From Multifurca ochricompacta (taxonomy: Eukaryota; Basidiomycota; Agaricomycetes; Russulales; Russulaceae): a DNA stretch of 64,000 bases. The stretch lies in contig WTXG01000116.1 of assembly GCA_022496185.1 (NCBI GenBank), positions 51,660 to 115,659 of the forward strand. The letters run 5' to 3'. The position numbers and the translations under genes were made by a program. Positions 47,245 through 57,848 of the stretch are shown one piece after another; within the stretch, counting starts at the first letter, position 1, and each line of letters starts with the position of its first letter. The notes under the pieces are model-generated. The model was not told where the DNA came from. It did no database searches and was given only the letters and a program-made list of their open reading frames with translations.

Positions 47245-48495
47245 TCAGACCATCTTACTGATTTTGGGGTTGAGGCTATCTTCGTCAGACTTGAAGTCGT
47301 GCATGTCAATATCACCGACAGGTATCGTGGTATCCGTGAACGCAGTGGTGTCAACGCGAATGCGAGATGATGGCATATTCAACGTCAAAATCCCGCCGGT
47401 CTTCAGTGTAGTGACTTGCGGAATACCACGCGCAACACGAAGTATGATCAGCGTCGGCACGATGCCCTACAAGACCATCATTTAGTTCCATAAAATGGAG
47501 AAGCCAAAAAAGGAATAAAAAATAAAACCTACATATATTTGTACAGCGATCACAGCAATGATCGCCTGAGCGGGGTGCTTGGCCGCGAACAATCCCACGA
47601 AGATCGCTTGCGTTACCAAATACAGCGCGCCAGACTCCACCACAATGTCGATAACGTGCCGCGCGGTGCGAGAAGGTGGAGGAATGCCACGTAAGTTTGG
47701 GTTGCTCACAGGCGAGAGATACCAGATTCGGGAAATGATCAGGAGTGTAACTAGGACATTAGTCGCGAGAGGGAGAGAATAGCCTGCAGTTGCAAGAGGA
47801 ACTAGCGAATTCGGAGCGACGGGCGCAGTTGGATTGATACCAAGCAGGAGATGCAACGACTCTGCCAAGCAAGCTGGAAGTAGCAGGCGTCAGTGTCAAA
47901 GGAAAGGAATTGGCAAGTATTTTTTTGCTTACCGAAGCCAGCCACGGCACAGAGTGATGGGATGATAATAACAAAGTAGTTCTTTCCCCAGATGAGCCAG
48001 CAGCGATAGATGAGAATGGCGTCGCCGATGAGGTCTGCGAGTGAGATGAGAAGATCGGCGCCGAGCAAGGGGTTAGTCTCGTCCGCGAAGTGGTTCACGC
48101 CTATCGCTTGCTGAAAAAGGAAAGACCAGGTCAAAAACAAAACAAAACAAAAAGAGAAAAAAGGGGACAAGTTGGAAGGGTCGCAATAAAGGCTACGACT
48201 ACTGCACGTACCAATGTAGTATAATAATGATTGAATTCGATGGCAAAATGTGCCGTGCAAACAAGGAAGAGAAAAATGCTGGCAATCGTGATGGGCGTGT
48301 TGATGTCTCGCTTGGCTCGCTTCATCTTGGAAAGCAGCAGCATGGTCAAGATAAATAAAACGCAATACGCGCCTAAACTCCCATGCAGATACGGTCAGTC
48401 CATTGGTCGAACCTATGACTTGAACAATACACACCGTATGCGACTGCCTCGCAGGCGAAGCCAATAAGAGCTGCCATGTCATTAGAGAGTGCCAT
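47245..48495 (-). CDS. Multi-TM protein, paralogue 2 (320 aa, 5 exons)
   Basis: Exons 48435-48495, 48212-48372, 47933-48110, 47533-47873 and 47245-47466 have exactly the lengths of paralogue 1 (61, 161, 178, 341, 222) and join in frame. The membrane core is almost unchanged: DLIGDAILIYRCWLIWGK, RGIPPPSRTARHVIDIV and AIFVGLFAAKHPAQAIIAV are identical. Differences cluster in the first intracellular loop (KMKRAKRDINTP against KRKRTKENINVP) and in the C-terminal tail. This suggests a fairly recent duplication kept under selection. It lies 0.8 kb from the intact UstYa gene, on the same strand. Function unknown. Confidence 0.9.
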
Positions 48496-49269
48496 GATCG
48501 GTGTGGTTTTCGAGGCAGATCACACTGAAATATTGCTGTCCCCTCCAAGAGAGAGAATATTTTATACTCCATTCCTCTTCCCACCCCCTAATCCATGCGA
48601 CAGAACTGGTAGCAGAGACTGGCCAAAGACATCCATTTGGAATTCGCTAAATCAACCTCACTCTCCCTTAGCACCAATAGGCCTCCTTAAAACCGTCTTA
48701 TGTTGGTTGAATCATGATTGCGCCTATCTTCCTTGAAGAGGCACCAGAAGGCACCAAGGGAAGAATTAAGGACAATGAATGGTAATCCTGACGTTTTTCT
48801 GATGATCAAATGAGTCTTGAGAAACTCTTTGGCTAGGAAGGGGAGGCTGAAACGGTCTGGCGTTAAGTCCAAGTCATGAGCCACTGCAAGGCGATCGCTG
48901 GCCGTGGAAATATGTTCTTTGGTCCGCCTCCCAATCAAATTTGCAGTGGGGCAGTGGACAGCGGCGCAGAGATCAGATGTCTCGCTCGGACTCCTCGGCG
49001 AAGTTATTGCAACACACCAAAGCCGCAAAATTAAACCCTATCATGAATGCACGTGCACCGCGAGGCAAGTTACTGATTAGTTAGTAGTACGGCATTGTCC
49101 GTTATCGGTGTCTTTTTGTTGGCCTGACCTAAATGTTTCAAAGATAAAGATGTTTATAAGGTCCGCGTATTCTCACTAGGGAATGATGGGCTAGGTATGG
49201 GTTCAGAACCTCCACGCTTCGAAGAGACACCGTGATAAGTGACGAGTCATGGTAGTGATGCCACCCTCT
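48496..49269. other. Intergenic region between multi-TM gene 2 and UstYa gene
   Basis: A 114-codon minus frame (48687-49028) with text such as LTPDRFSLPFLAKEFLKTH lies here; no family is recognised and no start/stop logic supports it. Otherwise nothing seen. Confidence 0.35.
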
Positions 49270-50032
49270 CTACAACGTACCCTTCTCCTCCTTAGAGTGT
49301 AACCAGCGACCCGTCGGATTCGAGTTGAGAATTGAGTTTTTACTCGGGTATTCTCTCAGATACTTCCATACCGCCGTCCAATCGCGACATCGGTGGATCA
49401 TCCCCACTCCACTCGCACCGGCATGCCATCCATCGCCCATATACTCGAACATCGTCTCCTCCAGAGTCGTGTCCGCTTTGCACAGGATCGTCTGCCGTAG
49501 GTAGCGTAGACAATGTGTGATGTGCTGTGCTGAGCCCGTGCGATTCGTGACGAATCCGACCCGGATGACGTCTAGGCAATGCATCTGGTGGATCATCGCG
49601 AGGAGGAACGGTCTCTGCGATGGCCCGAGGTCGGTAAAACCATCGGCAGGAAGCTGGGTTCCCCATTCATCATCGTCCAAGAGGGAAAAGTGGTCCTCTG
49701 CACTGTCTAGCTGCATGCCGACATCTTGAAGGTGCAGAGGAAGTTCCGCGGGATAATCACTTCCCTGGTATGCTGCCAGCAGGAAAGAAATTGTCACAAT
49801 TGAGCTCAAACGTATAAGGAAGAATGAATGAGATGGCTCTTACTGTATTCTTTTGGAAGGGTGGAAGCAGCCGCCCCAAATAAACGAGGTTGTAACAGGT
49901 GAAGATCACGTGGATAATGGTAATGATTGAAAAAGATGTGAACACAAGGATGGCGCTTGAGCGGGCGAGTGGGAAAGCGCGATATCTCCTCTGCCTCCGG
50001 GTCCAGCGCTCTGGGTCATGGGAAATGGACAT
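49270..50032 (-). CDS. UstYa-like (DUF3328) oxidase, 227 aa, 2 exons
   Basis: Member of the UstYa family, fungal oxidases that cyclise or oxidise ribosomal peptides (ustiloxin, phomopsin, asperipin pathways) and act in some other toxin pathways. Exon 1 is 49844-50032 and exon 2 is 49270-49764 (684 nt in all). The 79-nt intron uses acceptor CATACCAG. One membrane helix (about residues 28-50, SSAILVFTSFSIITIIHVIF) anchors the catalytic part. Both diagnostic HxxHC motifs are present: HQMHC (122-126) and HITHC (144-148), followed by LRYLRQTILCKADTTLE. The start is the first ATG that puts basic residues before the helix. It is divergent from the membrane gene at 50905 and shares with it the arrangement seen as relics at 15.4-17.2 kb. 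Intact. Confidence 0.88.
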
Positions 50033-50904
50033 GGCAACGGCGATGAACCTTTGGTCTGACAGACGTATATCGCGGAAGGATGTCAAGTCAAGGAGGGCGT
50101 AAGCAGCGCGTTGGTATACAGGGAGCGTTAGGATTCACGACAGGAGGTCATTTAGTAAGTAAGACCTTATAACTCAAGGCTCTCAGGTTATCAGAACCAC
50201 TCCCGCTCTTAGAATTTCCAGAAACGAGGGAGACATATGATGGAGTGCGGTTGTAACTCGGTACTTCCATGGTGATGTGAATCTAGCAGTGCAAGCTGCA
50301 AGACGATCTTCGTAAAACTACGTGTGCATGATGTTTCCCCGCATGCATAATAGGAAACAGTGGAGAATAAAAAGAAGCAACTGATTCCCGGGAACAAGGC
50401 TTCACGAAGCAATGAGGGCCCCGTTTCAGATCATGATATGGAATCTCGACGATTGAGCGTCGCATCACGAAAGCCAATGAGAGAACGGCTCTGATGCATT
50501 TTCCTTGTGTAGCACCTCATCAATTTTTCCCATTCGCAGCTGTACAACGGGGCAAGGAAGCTTCGCCTGGGAACTGACCGTTACTCTCTTGAACCTATCA
50601 GATATAATTTGGACAATGGTGTCTCACGTATACTTAATTTCAAAGTTACTCGAGTCAGGTGTAATCTTAAATCCGATCTATCAAAGAAACACCGCACCAT
50701 CCAATCTGTTCCGCCAGAGAGGGGTTTTTGCAAGCATCCCATGGGTTAGGGCGAAGGGACATAAAGTTTTACGTCGATCGCAGTGCGTTGCCCCATTCCT
50801 GAGAAAAGGCTTCACTACACCAACGTTCCCGGAGCACAAACGTGAATCGTCGTTCCACATTTCCTGCCCCTCTATAACTTCCAGATCACCCCCAGTTAGC
50901 CACG
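50033..50904. promoter_or_regulatory. Divergent intergenic region UstYa / membrane gene
   Basis: 872 bp between the two start codons; it must hold both promoters. No specific site identified. Similar spacing occurs at the degraded locus. Confidence 0.45.
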
Positions 50905-51177
50905 ATGGAATACACACCACTCAACCAAGAGGAACAGTCAGAGAAAAGAGAAGATATTTCCACCTACGACGACGACGATAGCTCAACGAGGGGAGCAGTG
51001 ACCATCGAGGAACCCATAAACAAGATGGCTTACGCCACCATTGTCCTTGTCGCGGTTAACATTATATGCATGATCCTTGTGGCGTGCCAGGCCAAGATTG
51101 TTGTTGACACCTTGGAGGGGAAATTGAGTTCGGTCGATACAAGAAGTCTCCCGAGGCCACCGCAGTATGGTCTATGA
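50905..51177 (+). CDS. One-pass membrane protein, EYTP family (90 aa)
   Basis: Encodes MEYTPLNQEEQ, an acidic stretch (TYDDDDSS), one hydrophobic helix (MAYATIVLVAVNIICMILVA, about residues 46-65) and the motif DTLEGKLSSVDTRSLPRP before a stop. The layout is an N-terminal tail, a membrane anchor and a short outer segment. Similar N-termini occur in larger basidiomycete proteins, so this may be a truncated member. Alternatively a short intron with donor GTATGG at the CCGCA|GTATGG site could extend it; downstream coding in the copy at 53735-53950 is compatible with that, but here a TAG interrupts it. It lies 0.94 kb upstream of a secreted-peptide gene on the same strand. Function unknown. Confidence 0.65.
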   Translation: MEYTPLNQEEQSEKREDISTYDDDDSSTRGAVTIEEPINKMAYATIVLVAVNIICMILVACQAKIVVDTLEGKLSSVDTRSLPRPPQYGL

Positions 51178-51973
51178 GAGGCATGAGGGTCATAGTTGGA
51201 ATGTCGTTGCCGAGTAGGGCACCCCTAGAGAGACCATTGAAATCGGGGGTGCAGATTGTATTGCAGTTAACCTTTACTTCAAACACACTCCTTCGTCTAC
51301 TGGCATCATCTGCTCACTTAATTGCACAGTTGGCTGTAATAGGGACCAATACCTTTTTCAACGACTTTTGAGAGGTTTTTGAGAATAGTGAGTATGTGAC
51401 TCTTGAAGAAGCAGCTTTGAAACTTAAAATTGAAAAAGTTGAGAGACAGTGCAAAACCTGATGATTGCACTAACCCTTCTGAAATGATGGCCCTGCCCTG
51501 GTAAGAATAATCAATAAATTATCTAAAAGTAGCTGCGCGCCGTTCCCCATAACGTATGAGGATGATAAGAGGCAATGCCCCGGAACCACTGGCAAGTGAA
51601 AAGGATTGTTCCAAGTTCCATGTCACCTAATTCAACAAGGAACAAAAGGCTATTTCGCACGCGTGCACGCATGCACGATCCTTCCTTCCATCATCGCCTG
51701 GAAAGTCTTGGAAAATGGTCTGTAAGTAGCGCACGCCAAACTCCAAACTCCCATCACAGGAGAAAGATCATCAAGGAAAGATCATCAAGAGTAGCTTGTC
51801 ATGGCTCAACATTTCTTTCGCCTATTTATGAGTACCTCTTCAAATTTTGTTTAGGGTTGATAAAATGGCAATTAGAAAATTGATTCTCCTGATTCAAGCG
51901 GACTTAAGGTTCCACAAAGGTGGGAGGGGCAAAACGGTGATTTTTTGTTTTAATAAACCTTTGCCCACTGGCT

Positions 51974-51981
51974 CTATAAGA
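51974..51981 (+). promoter_or_regulatory. TATA box of MRTS-1
   Basis: TATAAGAA within the conserved block GGCTCTATAAGAACTCCC, 136-143 bp before the start codon. The same block precedes the other three peptide genes (54606, 57454, 60366). Confidence 0.55.
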
Positions 51982-52116
51982 ACTCCCAAAAGCCAAAATG
52001 CAGCTGACAAAGAATTCAAGCACCTTTCTGTAGAATTAGATTATTTCAACACACGCAAGAGAACTCTTCTTTAACCCACCAATCACGGGTACGATAGCCG
52101 TCGAAAGAGAAACACG

Positions 52117-52378
52117 ATGCGCACCTCATTGATCTTCGTCCTCCTTTCCACTTTCATCGTGGTAGGTGCCGCCCCCACGAAACCTTATAGTACGTCCGCT
52201 TTACTCCTTCCCTCCCTACCCTGACTTCCACACTATTCAATACTTACTTAAACTGTGCACCTGAACAGAGGGGAAGTTGTGGGCTGGAGCCGCTCATCAA
52301 GAGACTTCCAGGGACGATGTGGACGTCATTATACATTCTATTATCCCGAGAGGCCCAGCCGGAGGTTCTCCCAGCTAA
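52117..52378 (+). CDS. Small secreted peptide MRTS-1 (60 aa, two exons)
   Basis: Exon 1 52117-52189, exon 2 52269-52378. The signal peptide MRTSLIFVLLSTFIVVGA is followed by APTKPY, so the KR site found in the sister genes is lost here (AAACCT for AAACGT). Exon 2 encodes GKLWAGAAHQETSRDD and then the long-type tail VIIHSIIPRGPAGGSPS. The intron starts at the same place as in all copies (phase 1). It is the first unit of a tandem array. It may be a diverging or nonprocessed copy because of the lost dibasic site. Confidence 0.75.
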
Positions 52379-52867
52379 AAAGTACGTATTGTGTGTGTGT
52401 GTATCCACACACACCGCCACCGCCCAACTTGCTTTTTCCTGTACGCAACGTGATAAATGACTGACCGAGCGACTCCTTTGGAACAGCCCCCCCTTACCCC
52501 GGCGTGACATATGTGAGAGCGGAGGATGGACTCATCCCTAGTGGTGGTCGTAACGAGAGAAAAAAATGGATTGATTCGTCTACCAATCTGTCTGATCCCA
52601 GTATTTCATTTCTAGTTTCGCTTTCGTTGTCTCCTGCCGGTAGTATATGCACTATTATGATTCTTCCTGTGGTCAAGCTGCGCTAGGAGTCATGTTCTGT
52701 ATTAATTATTCTTTTTCCCTTCTGGCCCGCGAGATCGACTCACTTCCAAGTATTTTATTGCCAGTGGCTAATCTGTCTGTTTTTGAACGTAATGTACGAT
52801 CGCGAGACCGTGTGAGTTCGTTGCGGAGATAGGTGCCGCAAGAGAGAGAGAGAGAAGAGAAGCAGTG
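52379..52867. other. 3' flank of MRTS-1, conserved between array units
   Basis: The stretch after the stop (GTACGTATTGTGTGTG, then CGGCGTGACATATGTGAGAG, then CCCAGTATTTCATTTC) recurs after each peptide gene (55009, 57852, 60771). No coding signal; probably 3' UTR and flank carried along by the duplications. Confidence 0.5.
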
Positions 52868-53010
52868 AGAGGCGGAAACCGAACCGGAATCAACGGACAG
52901 GCGGCCCGGAACGCAAACAGTCTAAAGATGCTAAATAATGTTTTCGTGCTATGCAATGATCGAATTTGTACCGTATCAGAGACAGTCCGAAACTAAAGTT
53001 TAATTAACGT
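52868..53010. repeat. Repeat family B copy (related to family A)
   Basis: GGCGGCCCGGAACGCAAAC and ATCGAATTTGTACCGTATC match 58700-58800 and, more distantly, the right part of family A (46720-46830). Marks the left border of the second array unit. Confidence 0.55.
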
Positions 53011-53385
53011 CAAAATCATTATTATCAGAACTTTTTTAATGAAAGAGAGCAAACTGATCCTGCCAGAAGTGGTGACATTTGAGAGAAAGTGGGTTGACGG
53101 TGTGAGAAGGTAGGCAGGTCGGAGTGGGCCGAGGTGAGTTCGAGCTATTCCTACACCTCCCAGGGGGTTAAAATCGTGACCGTCCTCAGTCAAGTTTCAT
53201 TGTCTTTGATGACAGGGTTGTCAATGATAGCGGTGAGATCTTCCAAGTCTTTAAGTGGAGTGTGTGCATGTGTTTGGGAGTGATAGGGAACAAGGCAGAA
53301 GCATACTGTAGTCGACTCGGAGAGACGGCGCCATCCAGTTCCGCATGTCAATAAGCACCATTTCGAGATCTTTTGACAACACCGA

Positions 53386-53745
53386 TTGTCCAAGTCGTTC
53401 GCAGCCACTGAATTTGGAACCAAGACCATTTGGATTAAAGGAGTTGGTCCTGAAGGTATGAGCATGCTTTTGCTCGAATGCTCTGGCGGACGTGACGTGG
53501 CTTTTGGTTATGCTGTCTCTGATGCTGGCAAGGTCCTCCTCCAGAGAAGCTCAACGAGGGGAGCAATGACCATCGAGAAACCCATAAACAAAATGGCTTA
53601 CGCCACCATTGTCCTTGTCGCGATTAACATTATATGCATGATCCTAGTGGCGTGCCAGGCCAAGATTGTTGTTGACACCTTGGAGGGGAAATTGAGTTCG
53701 GTCGATACAAGAAGTCTCCCGAGGCCACCGCAGTATGGTCTATGA
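53386..53745 (+). pseudogene. Membrane-protein gene copy with a foreign 5' part
   Basis: From about 53550 the frame is the membrane protein of 50905 (MTIEKPINKMAYATIV, helix, DTRSLPRPPQYGL). Upstream it is fused in frame to unrelated text (TIWIKGVGPEGMSMLLLE, RDVAFGYAVSDAGKVLLQ). The usual MEYTPLNQ start is absent. The same foreign stretch precedes the copy at 59402. The frame is open for 120 codons, but without the normal start its expression is doubtful. A second frame, 53735-53950, is open here where the other copies have a stop. Confidence 0.55.
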
Positions 53746-54746
53746 GAGGCATGAGGGTCATAGTTGGAATGTCGTTGCCGAGTGGGGCACCCCTAGAGAG
53801 ACCATTGAAATCGGGGGTGCAGATTGTATTGCAGCTAACCTTTACTTCAAACACCCTCCTTCATCCGCTGGCATCATCTGCTCACTTAATTGCACAGTTG
53901 GCTGTAATAGGGACCAATACCTTTTTCAAAGACTTTTGGGAAGCTTTTGAGAATATAGTGACCATGTGACTCTTGGAGAAGCAGGTTCGAAACTTAAAAT
54001 TGAAAAGTTGAGAGACAGAGCAAAAACTTGATGTTCCCACTACCCTCCTGAGATATGATGGCCCTGCCTTGGTAAGGACAATCAATGGATTATTTACAAA
54101 TAGCCGTGCAACGTTCCCTATAACGTATATGAAGCAAGAGAAAGAAAATAATTAAATAATTAATAAACTAAATGTACAGCCATTGAGCGTTGACGTAACA
54201 CAACTGGCAGAACCACTGGCAAGTGAAAAGGATTGTTCCAAGTTCCATGTCACCTAGTTCAACAAGGAACAAACGGCTATTTCGCACGCGTGTACGCATG
54301 CACAATCCTTCCTTCCATCATCACCTGGGAATGGTGTTTGGGAAATGGCCGTAAGTAGCGCACACCAAACTCCAAATTCACATCACAGTAGAAAGATCAT
54401 CAAGAGTAGCTTGTCATGGCTCAACACATTTATCACTTTATTTTTCTTTCTTTCGCCTATTTATGGGTACCTCTTCAAGTTAAAACGGCAATCAGAAAGT
54501 TGATTCTCCTGATTCAAGCGGACTTAAGGTTCCACAAAGGTGGGAGGGGGGGAGGGGGGAGGCAAAACGATGATTTTTGGTTTAATAACTTTTGCCCACT
54601 GGCTCTATAAGAACTCCCAAGCCAAAATGCAGCTGACAGAGAATTCAACACCTTTCTGTGGAATTAGATTATTTCAACACACACAAGAGAACTCTTCTTT
54701 AACCCACCAATCACGGGTATACGATAACTGTCGAGAAAGAAACACG

Positions 54747-55005
54747 ATGCGCACCTCATTGATCTTCTCCGTCCTCCTTTCCACTGTTGTCGTGGTAGGT
54801 GCCGTCCCCGTGAAACGTAATAGTATGTCCCCGTCTTCCCTTCCCTCCCTATCCTGACTTCCACCCTATTCAATACTGATTCAAACTGTGCACTTGAACA
54901 GACGGGAAGCTGTGGGCTGGAGCCGCTCATCAAGAGACTTCCAGGGACGATGCAGACGTCATTCTATTATCCCGAGAGGCCCAGCCGGAGATTCTCCCAG
55001 CTTAG
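54747..55005 (+). CDS. Small secreted peptide MRTS-2 (59 aa, two exons)
   Basis: Exon 1 54747-54822, exon 2 54902-55005. The signal peptide MRTSLIFSVLLSTVVVVGA is followed by VPVKR, a Kex2-like site at residue 24. The mature part runs NNGKLWAGAAHQETSRDDAD and then the short-type tail VILLSREAQPEILPA. Donor GTATGTCC, acceptor GAACAG. No cysteines, one tryptophan. TATA box at 54606. Confidence 0.8.
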
Positions 55006-55587
55006 AAGTACGTATTGTGTGTGTCCACACCACCACCACCACCACTGCCCAATTTTGCTTTTTCCTGTTTGCAACGTGATAAATGACTGACCGAGCGACT
55101 CCTTTAGAACAGTTAGTATAAACCATTTCCCCCCCCTACCCCGGCGTGCCATATGTGAGAGCGGAGGATGGACTCATTCCTAGTGGTGGTCGTGACGAGG
55201 GAAGAAGGTGGATTCGTCTACCAGTCTCTGTCTGATCCCAGTATTTCATTTCTAAGTTTCGCTTTCGTTGTCTCCTGCCAGTGGTATATACAGCATCATG
55301 ATTCTTCCTGTGGTCAGCCGCGCTAGGAGTCATGCTCTGTATTAATTTTTTTTTCCCGTCTGGTCCGTGAGATCGAACCAGTGGTCAATTTGTCTGTTTT
55401 TGAACGTAATGTACAATCGCGAGACCGTGTGAGTTCGTTGCGGAGAGAGATTCCGCGAGAGAGAGAGAGAAGAGAAGAAATGTTTGATGTTGATGATGGA
55501 TGCCAAAAACGTCAATAGTGCTGATGCATCGAAAATACTAGACGCGTCGAATGTGCCAATGTGTCGAATACGTCGAAGACTTTTGCT

Positions 55588-55665
55588 GGCTCGCTGCTGC
55601 TGGTTCCGTTTGACCTTTGTGCTTGTCATCATCACAGTGAGACAGAGATAGAATAATCATTTGAG
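55588..55665. repeat. Repeat family B fragment
   Basis: CTGCTGCTGGTTCCGTTTGACC and following bases (first 20 shared) match 58484-58560 and the middle of family A. Confidence 0.5.
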
Positions 55666-55952
55666 TTGAACCAGTACATTGTGACGCGTCACGTGATGTA
55701 CATACAGAGACAAACATCATGTAACGCGCCTCACTTCTGAGCCCGCCTCATAGCTATCTGCATTGGGGTCGTGTATTTCAGTTTAGGGTGTTGACAGCAG
55801 GAACCATTTTTTTAATGTAGAATAAAATATCCAAGCTGTATTATGTATTGGAATAGCAGCCACAGCACAGATAGATACCGGAGATGTCGGCCCGGACCAA
55901 CAACTACTATACGCGTTTAATCATTTACAACATTCACGTTCCAAAACGCATA

Positions 55953-56128
55953 CTACTCTACTCTACTATACTGGTTTTTCCTTATGGGTTTTCCACCATG
56001 ATATATCCCTGTCGCTCCCACTCTTTGTTTGTAGTATTAGTAGTCACATTGTACCCGGATGTGGCCGCGCGATTGGGCACCGTCCCGCAAGCGCGTAATT
56101 AAACTCGACTCCAAAAAAAAAAAATTCT
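55953..56128 (+). mobile_element. 5'-truncated LINE insertion (176 bp)
   Basis: Ends GTGGCCGCGCGATTGGGC..CTCGACTCC plus a run of 12 A and TTCT, the tail of LINE B. Its upstream part (GGTTTTTCCTTATGGG) matches the 3' UTRs of LINEs A and B. The 10-bp target duplication AAAACGCATA lies at 55943-55952 and 56129-56138. Confidence 0.9.
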
Positions 56129-56239
56129 AAAACGCATATCCCAATAAGATAGACTACTGCGTAGTTTAGAACCTCAGTCTTCTAAGATGTCAAATATCAT
56201 CATCTGAATTTAAGATCTTACCTCGGATTTGATATCCCA

Positions 56240-56916
56240 TGGTGTTCTGTGAGGTCACAAGCCCGCGACTCCTCATTGGCCAGGGGTCACGATCACCAGC
56301 GCGGGCCCAGGTGCATGGTCATCGTGTTCCTGTCTTCTCTCTACATGTCGAACATCCTTTGCCAGACAACTAATATCAGCTCCATGTCCTGTGACACCAT
56401 GCAGTTGAACAATGAAAGTACAAGCCTACGACACTGTACAAAAATTGCGAATGAAAGATGGATGCATCAACAAATTCATCACCACCTTCAATATTTTAAT
56501 CCAACGAGCCGGTATCCATCCCGACGATCCCAGCATAACGGGTCTCTTTGCTCAGGGACTACAGGGTCAATTGGCCGAAGAATGTTGAACATTCAACGAC
56601 ACTCCCCAACGACACTCGCACAATGGCAGAAGGCAGCTCAGACTCAACAAAAGAACTTCATTCTCATCCAAGGCCTTCGTGGTAAAACACCACGTCCCAC
56701 TAACGATCAACCATTCTAGCACCGGCCTGCAAACATTCAAAGCCAACAATTAATACCACAACGTGATCTGAATACCATGGACGTGAACACCATTCGACAC
56801 GTACGATAATAAAGAACACTGTAGACATGAAGGATTGTGCTTCTACTGCTTGCGAAAGGGACACTTATCTCGTGACTGCCCCCAAAAGAAGCCACACGAG
56901 CTAATGTAACGGCTGT
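56240..56916 (+). pseudogene. Ty3/gypsy gag remnant
   Basis: Shows QWQKAAQTQQKNF-like gag helix text (about 56620-56660) and NTMDVNTIRHVR (about 56772). A CCHC knuckle CFYCLRKGHLSRDC follows (about 56838-56880), then a stop at about 56907. The pieces lie in different frames. The order and the MDV..KEHC..CFYC spacing are typical of fungal gypsy gag proteins. No pol remains. Confidence 0.75.
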
Positions 56917-57588
56917 TACCTGCGTTGATTCGATGGATAGGAGACCGGGGGTTCCGGTGACAAGAGGGTCTGGTGATGAGACGATTGGCTTGCACGCTTT
57001 TCATATTGTTTGTCTCTGTATGTACATCACGTGGTGCGTCACGATGTGCTGGGCTGGGTGAATCGGATTTTGTATAAAAAGGGTTGTTCCAAGTTCCATG
57101 TCACCTAATTCAACAAGAAACAAACGGCTGCACGATCCTTCCTTCCATCATAACCTGGGAATGGTCTTTGGAAAATGATCCGTAAGTAGCGCACACCAAA
57201 CTCCAAAATCACATCACAGTAGAAAGATCATCAAGAAGTAAGCTTGTCATGGCTCAACACATTTATCGCCTTACTTTTCTTTCTTTCGCCTATTTATGGG
57301 TACCTCTTCAAGTTTTGTTTAGGTTTGATAAAAACAACAATCAGAAAGTCGATTCTCCTGATTCAAGCGGACTTAAGGTTCCACAAAGGTGGGAGGGGGG
57401 GGGGGGAAGGCAAAACGATAATTTTTGGTTTAATAACTTTTGCCCACTGGCTCTATAAGAACTCCCAAGCCAAAATGCAGCCAACAGAGAATTCAACACC
57501 TTTGTGTGGATTAGATTATTTCAACACACCAGAGAATTCTTTAACCCACTAATCACGGGTATACAATAACTGTCGAGAAAGAAACACG

Positions 57589-57848
57589 ATGCGCACCTCA
57601 TTGATCTTCTCCATCCTCCTTTCCACTGTTGTCATGGTAGGTGCCGCCCCCGTGAAACGTGGTGGTACGTCCGCTTTACTCCTTCCCTCCCTACCCTGAC
57701 TTCCACCCATTCAATACTGATTCAAATTGTGTGCACTTGAACAGAGGGGAATCTGTGGGCTGGAACTGCTCATCAAGAGACTTCCAGGGATGATGTGGAC
57801 GTCACTCTATTCTCCCGAGAGGCCCAGCCGGAGATTCTCCCAGCTTAG
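57589..57848 (+). CDS. Small secreted peptide MRTS-3 (59 aa, two exons)
   Basis: Exon 1 57589-57664, exon 2 57745-57848. Signal peptide MRTSLIFSILLSTVVMVGA, then APVKR and GEGNLWAGTAHQETSRDDVD, with short-type tail VTLFSREAQPEILPA. The most diverged exon 2 of the array, yet every change keeps the frame. Unlike its neighbours, no membrane-gene copy precedes it; a gypsy gag remnant lies there instead. TATA box at 57454. Confidence 0.78.

Noticed and set aside
48687..49028. A 114-codon minus frame next to the UstYa gene
   Set aside because: Looks faintly like an F-box protein fragment but has no start logic and no confirmable motif.
49270..50086. A longer N-terminus for the UstYa protein (from 50086)
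   Set aside because: It would need a TTG start; the ATG at 50032 directly precedes the basic region and membrane helix.
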